64,000 nt of DNA. It comes from Butyrivibrio sp. VCD2006 (lineage in GTDB: Bacteria > Bacillota > Clostridia > Lachnospirales > Lachnospiraceae). Below the pieces are notes generated by a model. That model saw nothing but the letters and a program-made list of their open reading frames with translations. It made no database searches and was not told where the DNA came from. The stretch is taken from assembly GCF_000423925.1 (NCBI RefSeq), contig NZ_AUIX01000016.1, positions 84,818-148,817 on the forward strand. Reading direction: 5' to 3'. Position 1 is the stretch's first letter. Every line of letters begins with the position of its first letter. The position numbers were made by a program, and so were the translations under genes. Below are positions 43,460 through 52,049 of the stretch, in pieces.

Positions 43460-45379
43460 TTATTCGTCATTCTCCTGGTGGTGGCGTTCTTTGACTTCAT
43501 ACATGCTCTTATCGCTCTCTGCGAGGCAGTCCTCAAGGCGGGTTGTTTTCTTAACCACCGTGGTGTACCAGCCAATGGATATTCCAAGCTTGAAGGGGAA
43601 CGCACCTGCTGCGTTTTTCCTTTGCATGCTGCTCTCGATTTTCTCTGCAATCTCATCCGGTATGGCTTTCGAAGCAGGGAACACCATAAGGAATTCATCA
43701 CCGCCGGTTCTTGCGCAGATGCCGAATTTCGGACATTTTTTCTTGATGATCTTGGAGGCAGCTACAATTGCCATATCTCCATATTCATGTCCAAGATTGT
43801 CATTTATCTTCTTAAGACCATCAAGATCAAGGGTCATGAAGGTTATCTCTTCCTTCGTCTGAGACCATTCCTTCATGTGGTTAGAAACCCACACTTCAAA
43901 GCCGCGACGATTGCTCATGTCTGTCATGAAATCAGTTAAACTCTTCTGCTTTGTCTGCTCAAGAAGGTGCTTTAGCTCCGCTGAAATATAATGCTTGTTT
44001 ATCGCAAGGGATATTTTCAAAAGCCAGTCAAAATAGTACTGATCGACTGTATCCTTAAGGCTCACAAACTCTGATGCCATGAATCCAAAACAGTTACTAC
44101 TGTCATGAAGCAGTGAAAAATATATGGTTCTAGGCTTCTCAGTGCTATAGGAGTCCGCGGTAAGAAGCTCGTCCGTTCTGAAGGACTTTATGTTTATATC
44201 AAGTCTTTTTCCGTCACGATATGCAAAAACCGGATAAACCACATCCGTCACATCCTCTTTGAAATTCCTGCCGCCATTCTCATTTTCTTCGCCTGACAGG
44301 CATATGTAGAGGGCCTTGTGCTTAACCACAAGATCAACATTCCTCTGAATCGTATCCAGAAGGTCTTCGAGCGTATTACAGCCGTCAAGGTCAATCTGAA
44401 GCATGGTCTGGTTGTGAGGCTGTCCCAGAAGATGACTCATTCTCTCGTAATACTGTGTCAGCTGATGCTGATATGAAACAATAACCTCCTCACCATTACA
44501 GCCGCAGCTCTCTCTGTACATGATCTTAGCGGGAACGGTACTTACAGACTTTATATATTGCTTGTTGATCAGCTTGTTGGCAAGTTCCAGAGTTCGCTCA
44601 GCCATCTCCTCAAGGTCAACGCTTACTGTTGTAAGAGTAGGATGATATTCAACCGCTTCAGCAATATCATCGACACCAGTGACCTTTAAGTCCTCGGGTA
44701 TACGAAGGCCGTGCTCAATGGCGGCGGTACAGAGCGCTCTCGCCATGTGGTCATTGGCACAGACTATCGCATCAGGTATATGATCAGGGTCAGAGAAGAA
44801 AAATCTGAATGCCTCCTCACCCTTAAATCTCCACATATCTCCGTAGAATATAGAGTTTTCATAAATCGGAAGGTTCTTTTCCTTCATAACACTCTTGTAG
44901 CGCTGCAGTCTCTCATCGCTGTCAAAGTGATGGGGATATCCGGCCATGAAAGCTATATTCTTGCAATGATGGTAGTCTGCAAGATGATTGACGATATTGA
45001 TGATCGCATCATTGGCATTGCTGATTATGCTAAGGAAGTCCTTGTACTGTTCTCTGAAGCTTATTACAGGGCAGATGGCTCTTTTTCTTATCTCATCCTC
45101 AAGAACCTGTCTTATCGATGGCCGATCGAAGGTATCGTAAACGACGATGATTGCGTCCAAACGCTCTATCGGCGCGAACTTAACCATCTTTTCATTCATT
45201 CTGTTAAAATCGCTCTCATCATCAATAACTTCAAAGGTCATGAAAAATAAAAGATTATAGTCCAGCTTCTTAGCAACGCTTGAAAGCGCATGACATAATC
45301 TCCTTTGAAATCTAACCTCGGAGCAGTTGAAAAAGATACCTATATTCTTTTTCCCATTACCTAAAAAATCGCTATCCAT
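43460..45379 (-). CDS. LacI-type sensor domain fused to GGDEF diguanylate cyclase
   Basis: A 639-residue cytoplasmic protein. Residues about 10-290 are a periplasmic-binding-protein-like sensor as in LacI regulators (IAFMAGYPHHFDSDERLQRY, DAIVCANDHMARALCTAA, KVTGVDDIAEAVEYHPTLTT), but with no helix-turn-helix. A middle region (300-455) is less clear. The C-terminal GGDEF domain has LTDFMTDMSNRRGFE and active-site RTGGDEFLMVFP. No membrane helix or signal. It would link an intracellular small molecule, perhaps a sugar, to c-di-GMP synthesis. Confidence 0.88.
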   Translation of the reverse strand: MDSDFLGNGKKNIGIFFNCSEVRFQRRLCHALSSVAKKLDYNLLFFMTFEVIDDESDFNRMNEKMVKFAPIERLDAIIVVYDTFDRPSIRQVLEDEIRKRAICPVISFREQYKDFLSIISNANDAIINIVNHLADYHHCKNIAFMAGYPHHFDSDERLQRYKSVMKEKNLPIYENSIFYGDMWRFKGEEAFRFFFSDPDHIPDAIVCANDHMARALCTAAIEHGLRIPEDLKVTGVDDIAEAVEYHPTLTTVSVDLEEMAERTLELANKLINKQYIKSVSTVPAKIMYRESCGCNGEEVIVSYQHQLTQYYERMSHLLGQPHNQTMLQIDLDGCNTLEDLLDTIQRNVDLVVKHKALYICLSGEENENGGRNFKEDVTDVVYPVFAYRDGKRLDINIKSFRTDELLTADSYSTEKPRTIYFSLLHDSSNCFGFMASEFVSLKDTVDQYYFDWLLKISLAINKHYISAELKHLLEQTKQKSLTDFMTDMSNRRGFEVWVSNHMKEWSQTKEEITFMTLDLDGLKKINDNLGHEYGDMAIVAASKIIKKKCPKFGICARTGGDEFLMVFPASKAIPDEIAEKIESSMQRKNAAGAFPFKLGISIGWYTTVVKKTTRLEDCLAESDKSMYEVKERHHQENDE

Positions 45380-45416
45380 AAAACCCCCGAATACGCTACA
45401 CAGAATATTTCTACCA

Positions 45417-47081
45417 TTATACTATTTCACATTCTTTTCCGCTATTAATTCCATCCTCAAGAAGCGTCATATAAAGCAAAAATGGTGATGCAAAAATCAG
45501 CGGAAGCGCATATCTCGAATAAACCATGGGACTCATGATAAGAAACAGCATATTAACAACGAACGGAACCATGAAAAGCACGCTCTTTTTCTTACTTACT
45601 ACGCGGCGTCTGTACAAACAAAACACAGGAATCCACAACACATAAAGTGCATGCTGGAATAAAATCCTAAGCACCGGGAAGGATCTGATGCGGTAATACC
45701 CATTTGTCATCGATGTGTACATGTTCTCAGGATTAATCTGTTGTATCTGTGAAAAAATCCCTTCATTTGTGGGAATGTGATCAAATATTCCAATATCATA
45801 GCCCGCTGCGAAAAACATTCCGCAGATTGGAAGTATAGCCCTGAAATATGCTCCGGGATGCTTTATTCCCTGCCTTATCCACAGTGCATAATAATTGTGA
45901 AGTTCGGCGGTCGACGCATGAAGCTTGAAGGTTGCCTTGATGTTATCCGTAGTTTCAAATGTGAAATCATTTTTAAGGGTATCATAATCCACAACCTTGG
46001 AAATGACCTCAATATCTTCATCCGTTATATCCTCAGGATAATCTCTTACATATCTTGCAGTCTGCTGAAAGAGTATCCCCAAAACCTCCTGCTTTCCTCC
46101 GGGGAAAATATTAAACGCAGGGTAGATGATTTTCGGAAGGATAACAAGCATCAGCAGCGCTGAAACCGCTGTGCCAAAGATAACGGTTTTACGTATATTC
46201 TTCCCTTTTATAGCGAGAAAAACTCCTGTGATGATCACAAGATAAACGCCTGTATTCTGGGTGAGTGTAACAAGTATTGAAAGAACTACCCATGCAATTT
46301 TCTCGTTGCGTGTGAATTCATGTCCGCTTATTACGAACCTTAGAAAAAGAAATATGTAAAGCAGCGCAAACAGCGCATGAAGTGTGTTCTTTAGCATATC
46401 ACACACATAATAGGGAATAACCGGAAAAAGAGCAAAAAAGATAGTGATCATCCTTCGTAATATGACGCTCTTATTTTTTCCGAATTCAAATGCCTTCTCT
46501 ATCGCATAGCTGAATATCAGCGCCGCAAGAACCATCTGAAGAATTATGTAAAGTGTTAATCCAAGAGCCGGTTTTCCCAGAAGGATTCCGATTTTTATAA
46601 AGGCTCCAAAAATCAGAGTAACGAAAACGGGATGATGTGCATTAAAAAGAACTGTGACCTCTTCCTGCCCCGGCGCATAGCCGTAGGGAACCGCAGAGAC
46701 ACCGTCAAGAAAATCCTTCACCTGATTGACCGTATCGTAATTCACAAGTCCGGGTGCATATATTATCAGGTATGGAAGCCAGCAGACAAAGAGAATACAT
46801 GCTACCGCAAACATCCTCTTGTAAGAAAACTTATAGGTCACATTTGCTGTACGAACCGGCGCAAAATTTATATGCTCCGAAAGATAAAAGACCATATAAG
46901 CTATGATAAATGAAACCGCAAAATACATGGCCCATTTATAATGCTCTATGACATTCCAACCGAAGCAGGCATGTGATATCGCTCCTGAAGTACATAGCGC
47001 ATTGATAAAGGCGATCACCGCAGAATAGATAATTCTTGCGGCACGCCTGTTTTCCATTTTTATCCCCGTCTTGATTTCCAT
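45417..47081 (-). CDS. DUF6020-like polytopic membrane protein
   Basis: A 554-residue protein with about 11-13 hydrophobic segments. The stretch WLPYLIIYAPGLVNYDTVNQ and later FNAHHPVFVTLIFG match the DUF6020/GT-C-type family I recall from clostridia, where an acidic residue in the first large loop resembles GT39/GT83 lipid-linked sugar transferases. That function is an inference only. A large loop with Asp/Glu (residues 340-400) separates the helix blocks. It stands between the GGDEF fusion and hflX with no shared operon evident. Confidence 0.7.
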   Translation of the reverse strand: MEIKTGIKMENRRAARIIYSAVIAFINALCTSGAISHACFGWNVIEHYKWAMYFAVSFIIAYMVFYLSEHINFAPVRTANVTYKFSYKRMFAVACILFVCWLPYLIIYAPGLVNYDTVNQVKDFLDGVSAVPYGYAPGQEEVTVLFNAHHPVFVTLIFGAFIKIGILLGKPALGLTLYIILQMVLAALIFSYAIEKAFEFGKNKSVILRRMITIFFALFPVIPYYVCDMLKNTLHALFALLYIFLFLRFVISGHEFTRNEKIAWVVLSILVTLTQNTGVYLVIITGVFLAIKGKNIRKTVIFGTAVSALLMLVILPKIIYPAFNIFPGGKQEVLGILFQQTARYVRDYPEDITDEDIEVISKVVDYDTLKNDFTFETTDNIKATFKLHASTAELHNYYALWIRQGIKHPGAYFRAILPICGMFFAAGYDIGIFDHIPTNEGIFSQIQQINPENMYTSMTNGYYRIRSFPVLRILFQHALYVLWIPVFCLYRRRVVSKKKSVLFMVPFVVNMLFLIMSPMVYSRYALPLIFASPFLLYMTLLEDGINSGKECEIV

Positions 47082-47105
47082 ACCGTTTATCCGCTCCCCT
47101 CGGAT

Positions 47106-48416
47106 TTAAATGGCGTATTTTATATATCGCATCGCCATCTTTTTGCTGCAGTTCGCCAAAACTCTGGTTCCTTCCTCCAGATACTCAGTCTCCAAAACAT
47201 CAGATCTGTTAGTGATCTCATGAAGGGCTGCCCCATCAGAATATGGTATCAGGAACTCGCACTCCGCTTTTTCCCCTTCAAGAGTGTGCTCGATAAGTGT
47301 GATGAGCTCATCTATTCCGATCCCATCTTCCGCAGCCATATAGATTCTGTCATTACGCACATGCGGTATTGTCATGCTCGTATGCTCAGAGCCGCCTACC
47401 ACCAGATCCGCCTTATTGAACACATAGATTATCGGCACCTGTCCCGCGCCAATCTCCCTAAGGGTGCGCTCTGTGACATCAATATGCGTCATATAATCAG
47501 GATCTGAAAAATCGATAACCTCAAGCAAAAGGTCGGCATAAACTGCCTCCGCCAACGTGGATCTGAATGCCTTAACAAGAGTTGTCGGAAGCTCGTCAAT
47601 AAATCCTACCGTGTCGGATAAAAGAAACGGTCTGTGCCCCGGAACATCTATCCTTCTGACAGTGGTATCAAGTGTCGCAAAAAGCATATCCTTCTGCATG
47701 ACCTTTTTATTGTCCACATCCTCAACATGACTTGCATCAAGAAGAGCATTCATCAGCGTGGATTTCCCCGCATTTGTATATCCCACCAGAGATATCCTTG
47801 CGATGTCGGATGTCATTCTCTTCGATCTCTGAGTGTTTCGCTCGCGCTCGACTGTTTCAAGCTCTCTTCTAAGCTCAGCGCATCTGTGCTCGATTCTTCT
47901 CCTGTCCAGCTCAAGCTTTTTCTCACCTGCACCCTTATTGGAAAGTCTACCGCTTCCGCCACCCTGTCTGCTTAGCTCGGTACGCATACCTGCAAGTCTG
48001 GGAAGCATAAACTGAAGCTGGGCATATTCCACCTGCATTCTGGATTCTCTTGTCCTTGCTCTTTTTGCAAAGATCTGAAGAATAAGCCCTGTCCTGTCTA
48101 TGACCTCAGTATCGAGAATCCTCTCCAGATTCCTTATCTGAATCGGAGAAAGCGCATCACCGAAAATGACTATGCTGGCATCCTTCATGCTTATAAGGTT
48201 CTTAAGCTCCTCCACCTTGCCGCTGCCTATAAAGGTGCTGCTGTCAGGGTGTGGAAGGGTCTGCGTGATAGTCATCATAGGCTCAAGGTCACAGGCCTCT
48301 GTGAGAGCCTTAAGCTCCTTCATTGATCTCTCAAATTTTGCTTCGTCTTTATTTCCATAATTTAATCCCACAAGGATAGCCCCGGGGATGCCGTAATTTT
48401 CCTCTGTATTAAACAT
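47106..48416 (-). CDS. hflX: GTPase HflX
   Basis: A 436-residue ribosome-associated GTPase that splits stalled 70S ribosomes, mostly under stress. The N-terminal HflX domain (LDTEVIDRTGLILQIFAKRA), the coiled linker with GGGSGRLSNKGAGEKKLE-like region, and the G domain with GYTNAGKSTL, DTVGFIDELP and NKADLV are complete. Family alignment supports ATG 48416 or 48431; neither has a good Shine-Dalgarno site, and a TATAAT lies 7 bases before 48416. Confidence 0.93.
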   Translation of the reverse strand: MFNTEENYGIPGAILVGLNYGNKDEAKFERSMKELKALTEACDLEPMMTITQTLPHPDSSTFIGSGKVEELKNLISMKDASIVIFGDALSPIQIRNLERILDTEVIDRTGLILQIFAKRARTRESRMQVEYAQLQFMLPRLAGMRTELSRQGGGSGRLSNKGAGEKKLELDRRRIEHRCAELRRELETVERERNTQRSKRMTSDIARISLVGYTNAGKSTLMNALLDASHVEDVDNKKVMQKDMLFATLDTTVRRIDVPGHRPFLLSDTVGFIDELPTTLVKAFRSTLAEAVYADLLLEVIDFSDPDYMTHIDVTERTLREIGAGQVPIIYVFNKADLVVGGSEHTSMTIPHVRNDRIYMAAEDGIGIDELITLIEHTLEGEKAECEFLIPYSDGAALHEITNRSDVLETEYLEEGTRVLANCSKKMAMRYIKYAI

Positions 48417-48422
48417 GAGATT

Positions 48423-48449
48423 ATTATACATCAAAACTGGTATTTTCAA
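48423..48449 (-). promoter_or_regulatory. Promoter-like site abutting the hflX start
   Basis: On the minus strand TTGAAA (48444-48449), a 15-base spacer, and TATAAT (48423-48428). The predicted transcript start falls at or near the ATG at 48416, so hflX may be leaderless if this promoter is real. The spacer is shorter than ideal. Confidence 0.4.
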
Positions 48450-48526
48450 CGTATTTTCATGATATAATGTTAATAAGTATTTTTTGAAACCATAAACCGA
48501 ACACCGCATAAATGGAGTAAGTGTTT

Positions 48527-48697
48527 ATGAACAAGAACAAAAAGAATAAATCGGACAATCTGCTCATCTCCGATACCGGAGTTGTTGAGTCCGGCAAAAA
48601 AGAATATGTCACAAAAATTTTCATAAATACATGCCAATTGCTAAGCGTAATTCTTATCATACTCGGCATACTTGCCTTTATTAAGGGCAATTTCTGA
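48527..48697 (+). CDS. Small single-pass membrane protein
   Basis: A 56-residue gene below common length cut-offs. It starts ATG after TGGAGTAAGTGTTT and encodes a Lys/Asn-rich head (MNKNKKNKSDNLLISD), a linker and one hydrophobic helix (CQLLSVILIILGILAFIKG). TATAAT at 48463-48468 is a plausible -10. Divergent from hflX and upstream of the potassium channel gene. Function unknown; the basic head and single helix suit a membrane-tethered regulator or subunit. Confidence 0.6.
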   Translation: MNKNKKNKSDNLLISDTGVVESGKKEYVTKIFINTCQLLSVILIILGILAFIKGNF

Positions 48698-48814
48698 TCA
48701 ATTTACCCCAAGGCTGTTTATCATAAATCACAATGCGTAGTTACTAAATGTCATCAACTAATGTTTTTTTGAATAAATAATAGTTTATGATTTTTACATA
48801 AAAAGCAGGTGCCT

Positions 48815-49540
48815 ATGAACGAAACAAAAAAGCGAATCTATGAAGTCCTCGAGGTTTCAAGCATCGGAGACAAATCCAGTAGAGCTTACGACATGCTCAT
48901 GACAACAGCAGTTATTGCAGGCATGGTTCCTCTGACCTTAAAAGCTGATAGCATCTACACCATCATTATCGAGATAATGACTACCATAATTTTCTCTATA
49001 GATTACTGCGCAAGAGTCTATACCGCTGATTATAAGATGGGTTATATCAGTGCAAAGGCTTATTTTGCATATATATTTACACCGCTGGCAATCTTTGATT
49101 TTCTTTCAATCATGCCTATCATATACTTTATACTGCCTATCCCGGCCCTCAGACTTTTGAAGCTCTTCAGAGCCTTCAGAGTTGTTAAACTTGTGCGCTA
49201 TTCCAAGACCATGGTCATTATCGCCAATGTCCTTAGAAAAGTAAAAACACAGCTCTTTGCTGTGCTTATACTTATTACAATTTATATTTTTGTCTCCGCA
49301 ATGCTGATTTTCCAGCTTGAGCCAAATCTGTTTGAAACCTTTTTCGATGCTCTGTATTGGGCAACCATTTCCATTACCACAATCGGTTACGGAGATATCT
49401 ATCCCACAACCAATATTGGGCGCTTTATCACCATGATATCCGCACTTGTTGGAGTTGCCGTTATCGCTCTGCCTTCAGGCATGATAACCGCTGCATATAT
49501 GAATGAGATCAGCAAGAAAAAGTCGAAGTATGAGCTGTGA
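48815..49540 (+). CDS. Voltage-gated potassium channel (Kv type)
   Basis: A 241-residue six-helix channel. S4 carries regularly spaced arginines/lysines (ALRLLKLFRAFRVVKLVRY), and the pore loop has the K+ filter TTIGYGD. It is compact, with almost no cytoplasmic domain (ends KKKSKYEL). The ATG at 48815 is preferred over GTG at 48809 since GCAGGTGCCT serves as its ribosome site. Likely roles are membrane potential control or K+ efflux. Confidence 0.93.
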   Translation: MNETKKRIYEVLEVSSIGDKSSRAYDMLMTTAVIAGMVPLTLKADSIYTIIIEIMTTIIFSIDYCARVYTADYKMGYISAKAYFAYIFTPLAIFDFLSIMPIIYFILPIPALRLLKLFRAFRVVKLVRYSKTMVIIANVLRKVKTQLFAVLILITIYIFVSAMLIFQLEPNLFETFFDALYWATISITTIGYGDIYPTTNIGRFITMISALVGVAVIALPSGMITAAYMNEISKKKSKYEL

Positions 49541-49589
49541 TGCTGATCTTTTTGAGTTTCAATAAATATTCTTGTGCCACAAGAAAGCT

Positions 49590-50597
49590 TTAGTAATTAT
49601 CCTTCCTGATTTTTCTCATAGCTTCCCAAACATCGTCACCGTAGTTACTAAGCAGTACTGTCAGCATCCCATTATTAGGGTTATATTCTGAAAAGGCACA
49701 TACTCCGTCATCGCAGCCCTGCATGTAGACATAGTCCTGTCCATCAGGGTTATCAATGATCCACATTCCATAGCCGTAGTAGCCTTCTTCCGCGTCCTTG
49801 CCATCTCCGCTCTGTTTTGAAAACATGGCAGTGACCATCTCTTTAGATAAAAGCTTGTGGTCAATGAGGCCTTTCCAGAAATTAATCATGTCCGTAGCTG
49901 TCACGAATGCACCGCCATCTCCTGTTCCCTTCGCGCCAACAGAATATATGTTGGTTCGATACTCGTCAGAGTCGGGAATTCTGATGTAGTTATTGGCACA
50001 GCCTCCGGGAAGCCTGTCGAATTCAAAATATCCCGTGGATGTCATGCCACACACATCAAATATATTTTCTTTAAGATAGGCATCAAACTCCATGCCTGTC
50101 ACCTTCTCAAGAATCAGCGCAAGAAGCACATAGCCTGTATTGTTGTACTGGAACTTCTCGCCCTTTTTGTACATCATGGGCTTATCAATGAAAAGCGGTA
50201 TCATGTCACTGTTGTGCCTGATCCTGTAGTTTGGAAAATCCTTCCACAAGGCTTCGTAGTCATCCATAACTGATTCATCAAAATAATCCGGAACACCTGA
50301 AGTGTGTGTAAGAAGCTGTTTTACTGTAACATCGGGATCGATTGCTTTTAAATCAATGTCCAATATTTTACCCAGTGTATCTTCAAAGTGCAGGTTACCT
50401 TTTTCAATTTGTTGCAGAATTCCGACAGCCACGAAGGTCTTACTCATGGACGCGCAGGCAAACCTCGTTTCAAAAGTGTTTGGTCGCTCGTTTGCAATGT
50501 CCGCAAATCCGCTGCTGTATTTACATAGGACTTCATCACCTTTGGTGACGTATGCGGTTCCTCTTAAGGTCTTATCTATTTCAATTTTATTAGTCAT
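49590..50597 (-). CDS. Serine hydrolase, beta-lactamase/PBP (class C) fold
   Basis: A 335-residue serine hydrolase. Active-site SxxK is in CASMSKTFVAVG, the YxN motif in YNNTGY. There is no signal peptide, which argues against a secreted beta-lactamase; such cytoplasmic members act as esterases, peptidases or have unknown substrates. Monocistronic, with a ribosome site GGAGGAATT. Confidence 0.85.
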   Translation of the reverse strand: MTNKIEIDKTLRGTAYVTKGDEVLCKYSSGFADIANERPNTFETRFACASMSKTFVAVGILQQIEKGNLHFEDTLGKILDIDLKAIDPDVTVKQLLTHTSGVPDYFDESVMDDYEALWKDFPNYRIRHNSDMIPLFIDKPMMYKKGEKFQYNNTGYVLLALILEKVTGMEFDAYLKENIFDVCGMTSTGYFEFDRLPGGCANNYIRIPDSDEYRTNIYSVGAKGTGDGGAFVTATDMINFWKGLIDHKLLSKEMVTAMFSKQSGDGKDAEEGYYGYGMWIIDNPDGQDYVYMQGCDDGVCAFSEYNPNNGMLTVLLSNYGDDVWEAMRKIRKDNY

Positions 50598-50678
50598 AAT
50601 TCCTCCAATTTATTGCGAATATATTTTTTGTTTTGTTCCTGATTCTTTTTCCCGGATTAAATCTTAACAGAAAAAAGA

Positions 50679-50715
50679 AAAGCAGACCTTTCATACACTG
50701 AATCAGGTCTGCTTT
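50679..50715 (-). terminator. Terminator after the MerR-like fragment
   Basis: On the minus strand AAAGCAGACCT (50705-50715) pairs with AGGTCTGCTTT (50679-50689), followed by TCTTTTTTC. It lies 18 bases after the stop of the 33-residue gene, which ends that transcript cleanly. Confidence 0.85.
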
Positions 50716-50733
50716 ACACATTTCTTTTCAATA

Positions 50734-50835
50734 TTAAATATTTCGTACCATAAGCACAATTTTGTCATAATACTGCAAGGTACGTATACTCACTCCTGTT
50801 AGTTTACTTACTTCATTCACTGTCAGCTTTTTCAT
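50734..50835 (-). CDS. 33-residue MerR-type helix-turn-helix fragment
   Basis: The peptide MKKLTVNEVSKLTGVSIRTL followed by QYYDKIVLMVRNI is the N-terminal helix-turn-helix of a MerR regulator (compare the family pattern SVRTLRYYDEIGLL), stopping right after the recognition region. The wing, linker and dimerisation helix are missing. Start ATG overlaps the stop of the DUF2268 gene as ATGA, so it is translationally coupled. A terminator follows at once. It is either a decayed regulator or a minimal DNA-binding peptide; the matching MerR-type promoter upstream (51774-51804) favours past or present function. Confidence 0.6.
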   Translation of the reverse strand: MKKLTVNEVSKLTGVSIRTLQYYDKIVLMVRNI

Positions 50836-51737
50836 TTCCAAAATTCCTTTACTTCATTCAAAATCTCAGTTGCCGGAATTATCGTTGCCTTTTCTATAGG
50901 AACCCCTGTCTTTTCTAAATAGTACTTTATCAAATAATAGCCTGTAGCATATCCTGCACAATATGGAAGCCCAACTTCCGGGAAATGCTGTATCCTAGCC
51001 ATTTCATCGCCGTAAAGATATGATGTGATATTGTCAAAACCGGTTACTTCTAGACCATCGTAGATAATTTCTTTTATAAGGGGCATTAGCTCCATGTCTG
51101 TCTTGGTGACCCATGGTCCAAGAAGTTCTTCACCAAAGACTGTTGTGGCGAAGTTCTCTGCTAATCCTTCACTCACAATCATCTCACCAAGATTTATATC
51201 ATTAGTCCACTTAATGTACTGGTATCTGATATTATGATTAGTTTCATGTGTAAGGGCGGCTGGAAGTCTTTTGATGGTCTCTTTTGAAGGAACGAGCCAT
51301 CCCATAATATATCCAGGGATTCCTCCGTCACCACAATATCCTTCATTCATGATTGTATAAGCATTCTGGGGATTTGCCAGAAGAATTGTGAAAAGATATT
51401 CCTGCACCTTTAGCTCTATTCCTTGATTTTCAAATCTGGTAAGAGCTTCTTCTATGGCCCTATTGCAAGACTCCCACATCTCCTGATTTTCCAATTGCTC
51501 TATCTGCTCTGCAATGTCGCTGTCCACATCAGATGGCGCCATTATTCCTAATCTATTGTTAGCCATAATAATGTCATATCCACCTGGAAACTTTGGTTTC
51601 ATGGGGATATGATAACATTCCCATTTTCCTTGGAAGGGCAGCATCATATCATAGCGATAGATGTCATCTTTTTTATCTGAATCAGCCAGCATTATCTTTT
51701 TATAGACATCTGGCGAATATACGCTGTTGACTTTCAT
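50832..51737 (-). CDS. DUF2268-type putative zinc protease
   Basis: A 301-residue protein that I assign to the DUF2268 group of predicted zinc metalloproteases. The HExxH motif is HETNH in LTHETNHNIRYQYIKW, and the downstream EGLAENFA supplies a candidate third ligand (Glu). No signal peptide, so it acts in the cytoplasm. It starts ATG after AGGAGGTAAGT, and its stop overlaps the MerR fragment start. The promoter upstream is MerR-type. Substrate unknown; such genes often sit beside regulators. Confidence 0.75.
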   Translation of the reverse strand: MKVNSVYSPDVYKKIMLADSDKKDDIYRYDMMLPFQGKWECYHIPMKPKFPGGYDIIMANNRLGIMAPSDVDSDIAEQIEQLENQEMWESCNRAIEEALTRFENQGIELKVQEYLFTILLANPQNAYTIMNEGYCGDGGIPGYIMGWLVPSKETIKRLPAALTHETNHNIRYQYIKWTNDINLGEMIVSEGLAENFATTVFGEELLGPWVTKTDMELMPLIKEIIYDGLEVTGFDNITSYLYGDEMARIQHFPEVGLPYCAGYATGYYLIKYYLEKTGVPIEKATIIPATEILNEVKEFWK

Positions 51738-51773
51738 ACTTACCTCCTGAATGTTTTATTTAAGCTATAACAA

Positions 51774-51804
51774 ACTATAAACTATTACCTAACGTCAGAG
51801 TCAA
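51774..51804 (-). promoter_or_regulatory. MerR-type promoter with 19-bp spacer
   Basis: On the minus strand TTGACT (51799-51804) and TATAGT (51774-51779) are separated by exactly 19 bases instead of 17. The spacer contains CTGACGTTAGGTAATAG, a partial dyad like the CTCTGACGTTA-type operators of MerR-family activators. This is the hallmark of promoters that MerR proteins untwist. It drives the DUF2268-MerR fragment operon. The 312-base gap 51738-52049 holds this, a terminator and otherwise A/T-rich DNA. Confidence 0.65.
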
Positions 51805-51844
51805 CAGCTATTCAATCCTTTTTCGTATTTTTTTAAACAAAAAA

Positions 51845-51871
51845 ATATAGAGATTGTTGCAACCTCTATAT
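51845..51871 (-). terminator. Terminator after the histidine phosphatase gene
   Basis: ATATAGAG (51845-51852) pairs with CTCTATAT (51864-51871), with TTG/CAA extending inward. On the minus strand TTTTTTTG follows. Confidence 0.75.
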
Positions 51872-52049
51872 ATCATGCTCTGTGCTATATTACGAGATAA
51901 TTACCTTTCCCCTTTTGGGGCCTATATTCTTAGATCATTTGTGCTGCTTGTTTCCGGGATACACGACTTTTTGTTGATTCAGGTCTTATGACGTGTAGTA
52001 TTTCTCTTAAGAATGCCTTACTTTCTTGTAGGTATCAGCTTACTATAGG

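Noticed and set aside
49590..50597. Target beta-lactamase for the BlaR1/BlaI pair
   Set aside because: The serine hydrolase has no signal peptide, is over 2.5 kb away, and has no GTCTAT-type operator in its upstream region.
51930..52034. Short minus-strand open stretch ending RPESTKSRVSRKQAAQMI, looking like a protein C-terminus, perhaps of a transposase
   Set aside because: Only about 34 codons with no start, ribosome site or recognised family; insufficient to call a gene remnant.
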